A stretch of 8,022 bases of DNA from JBFKUL01 sp041635755 (lineage in GTDB: Bacteria > Pseudomonadota > Gammaproteobacteria > Burkholderiales > SG8-39): positions 1 to 8,022 of the forward strand of contig JBFKUL010000126.1 in NCBI GenBank assembly GCA_041635755.1, in the 5' to 3' direction. The notes beneath the pieces were generated by a model, which was given only the letters and a program-made list of their open reading frames with translations, had not been told where the DNA came from and did not search any database. Every line of letters begins with the position of its first letter. Position 1 is the stretch's first letter. The translations under genes and the position numbers were made by a program. Positions 6,665 to 8,022 of this stretch are shown here, piece by piece.

Positions 6665-7771
6665 ATGAGCACCGTATCCAACCAGATGCGAGACGCCGGC
6701 GCGATTCTTCCCGCCGTCGATGCCGTAACCAACTACAGGGCTCTGGCTGTCGAGTTCGTATCGACGGCCGTCGGCGTCGTGCTGCTCGCGCTTTTCGTAT
6801 CGATGTCGATGAACTCGATGTCGTTCGGGGTCGTCGCCACCGGCGTTGTGCTGTTCCTGGCGTTCGCCGGCGCCGGCTTCAACGGCGCCGGCGTGGTGCT
6901 GATGGACGAGGCAACCGGAGCGCCCAAGCGCTCGTTTGTCGACGCGCTGCTGGCCGGCGCGTTCGCCTTCGTCAAGGCGATCGCGGTGCTGCTGCTGGCA
7001 GGCCTCGGCGCGTTGTTGATCGTGCTCGCGATCGCGCTGCTGCTCTGGATCTGCAAGATTCCCGGCGTCGGACCGGCCCTGTTTTTCCTCGTGTTTCCGC
7101 TCGGCGTGGTGACCGTCGGGGTGATGTGGATCGCGTTCGCATTTGTGCTTGCACCGATTGCCGGTCCAGCGATCTGGTCGGGAGAGTCGATTGGCGCGAC
7201 CCTGGCCCGCGTGATGATGGTGATTCGCAAGCGGCTGCTCGGCGTACTGGTGCGCGGCTGCGTGCTGTTTCTCCTGTTGATGGTGACCGCGATGGTGCTG
7301 TGGATGGTCGCGTTCACCGGCACCGCGATCACCGGCGCGATGTCGCTCGGCATCGTCGGCGTCAATCTCGATCTTTCTTCGGTCATGAGCCTGTTTGGCG
7401 GCGGCAACGAATTTGGCGGCGGTTCGGCCCGCCGGGGGATGCGGCCGGGCATGCGTGCGCCCGGCGCGGGCGCGAGCGGCGGCTATGGCGTGGCGATGCT
7501 GATCAGCATCGGCTTGATCGTTGCCGCAGTGGGTACGCTGCTGTCGCTGGTGCTGAAAAAGGGCTGGTGCCTGATCTACTTGCAGACGGCGCGGGATCTG
7601 GATGTCACGGCGGTCGAGGCCGAAATGCAGGCCAAGCTCGCCCAGGTGCGTGCACAAGCCAATGCCGCAAGGGAGCGCATGCAGCAGCAAGCTCGCGCAC
7701 CGCGTCCTGCTGCGGGCGATGCACCAGCGAATCCGGGGCGCGGCGCGCCCACGGGCGGCGGACCGGCGTGA
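6665..7771 (+). CDS. Polytopic inner-membrane protein, about six membrane segments, unknown function
   Basis: The product is 368 residues with no cleavable signal. Long hydrophobic stretches lie at about 27-48, 52-80, 95-132 (long enough to be two helices or a re-entrant pair), 138-170, 195-228 and 273-306. A basic loop, RVMMVIRKRLLG (182-193), is probably cytoplasmic. Between the last two segments is a flexible Gly/Met/Arg loop (about 244-274) containing the short repeat RRGMRPGMR. The C-terminal tail (about 307-368) is soluble: first a charged helix with coiled-coil character (VEAEMQAKLAQVRAQANAA), then Pro/Ala/Gly-rich disorder. The general plan faintly recalls YciC/DUF975-type membrane proteins, but I cannot assign a family. 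It follows the exported two-domain protein by 71 nt, and its stop overlaps the start of the next exported protein, so the three probably act together at the envelope. Confidence 0.88.
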   Translation: MSTVSNQMRDAGAILPAVDAVTNYRALAVEFVSTAVGVVLLALFVSMSMNSMSFGVVATGVVLFLAFAGAGFNGAGVVLMDEATGAPKRSFVDALLAGAFAFVKAIAVLLLAGLGALLIVLAIALLLWICKIPGVGPALFFLVFPLGVVTVGVMWIAFAFVLAPIAGPAIWSGESIGATLARVMMVIRKRLLGVLVRGCVLFLLLMVTAMVLWMVAFTGTAITGAMSLGIVGVNLDLSSVMSLFGGGNEFGGGSARRGMRPGMRAPGAGASGGYGVAMLISIGLIVAAVGTLLSLVLKKGWCLIYLQTARDLDVTAVEAEMQAKLAQVRAQANAARERMQQQARAPRPAAGDAPANPGRGAPTGGGPA

Positions 7772-8022
7772 GCACGACCGGCGCCACGATGCCGGTCCGC
7801 CTGGCGTTGCAGATCGCCTGTTGCTGTGTCTGCGCCCTGGCGAGCGGGACCGCTTGCGCGCAAAGCAAGGAGGCTGCAGCAAAAACCATGACGGCCAAGT
7901 ATGCGGGCAACGACGACTACAATGCGCTGCTGAACGATCCGGAGGTACGCGCGAAACTGCAAAGGCTCGTGGGCGGTCAGATGGGCCTGCTCAGGCACAA
8001 CCTGAGCGTCACGGGTTCGGTC
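7768..8022 (+). CDS. Exported protein, N-terminal part (3' truncated by window end)
   Basis: A frame opens at GTG 7768, overlapping the TGA of the membrane protein gene (GTGA, 4-nt overlap), and stays open for 85 codons to the right edge. An alternative start is ATG 7789. Either way there is a Sec signal with the unusual core LALQIACCCVCALASG and probable cleavage at ACA-Q, in the seven codons before KEAAAK. The mature part contains DYNALLNDPEVRAKLQRLVGG and then NLSVTGSV at the edge, reading as a helix leading into a beta-strand. The overlap suggests translational coupling with the membrane protein. I do not recognise the family from this fragment. Its presence is supported by the overlap, the signal peptide and uninterrupted coding-like sequence; the true length is unknown. 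Confidence 0.75.
   Translation, partial: MSTTGATMPVRLALQIACCCVCALASGTACAQSKEAAAKTMTAKYAGNDDYNALLNDPEVRAKLQRLVGGQMGLLRHNLSVTGSV

Noticed and set aside
6596..7882. Long minus-strand open frame (428 codons) opposite the membrane protein gene
   Set aside because: Its product is a low-complexity His/Arg/Asp/Gln-rich string, as expected from the complement of hydrophobic, GC-rich codons. It has no recognisable domain, and the + strand gene has a strong Shine-Dalgarno and clear membrane segments.

Overview
The window is GC-rich DNA in which every gene I accept lies on the + strand. Strong G/C preference at third codon positions, gene content and signal-peptide style suggest a proteobacterium, most likely a betaproteobacterium of the Burkholderiales type. 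That placement is an inference; there is no rRNA or other marker gene. I see no tRNA, rRNA, CRISPR array, transposase or integrase.

Layout from left to right. (1) At 2-262 is the C-terminal end of a phytanoyl-CoA dioxygenase-like Fe(II)/2-oxoglutarate oxygenase, cut by the window edge. (2) At 430-1134 is a small exported protein whose start resembles DUF2225 (zinc-knuckle-like CPxxG motifs), but with the second cysteine of each knuckle replaced. (3) At 1326-4772 is a regulator of about 1150 residues: a SARP/AfsR-type winged helix and BTAD domain, a STAND-type P-loop ATPase, and a long TPR-like helical repeat region. (4) At 4887-8022 is a probable three-gene unit of unfamiliar envelope proteins: an exported two-domain protein with a long Ala-rich linker, a polytopic membrane protein of about six segments, and a second exported protein that overlaps the previous stop by 4 nt and runs off the end.

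The most interesting part is the junction between (3) and (4). The 114-nt gap holds two perfect 10-bp direct repeats (CCGGTAACGC) exactly 11 bp apart, just upstream of a plausible sigma70-like promoter and a very strong Shine-Dalgarno. Direct repeats at 11-bp spacing are the known binding format of Streptomyces SARP regulators, and a SARP-type DNA-binding domain is encoded immediately upstream. My working model is that the BTAD-STAND-TPR protein senses something through its TPR region and activates the adjacent envelope operon. None of the three operon products has a function I can name, so this is the best candidate here for an undescribed regulator-plus-envelope system.
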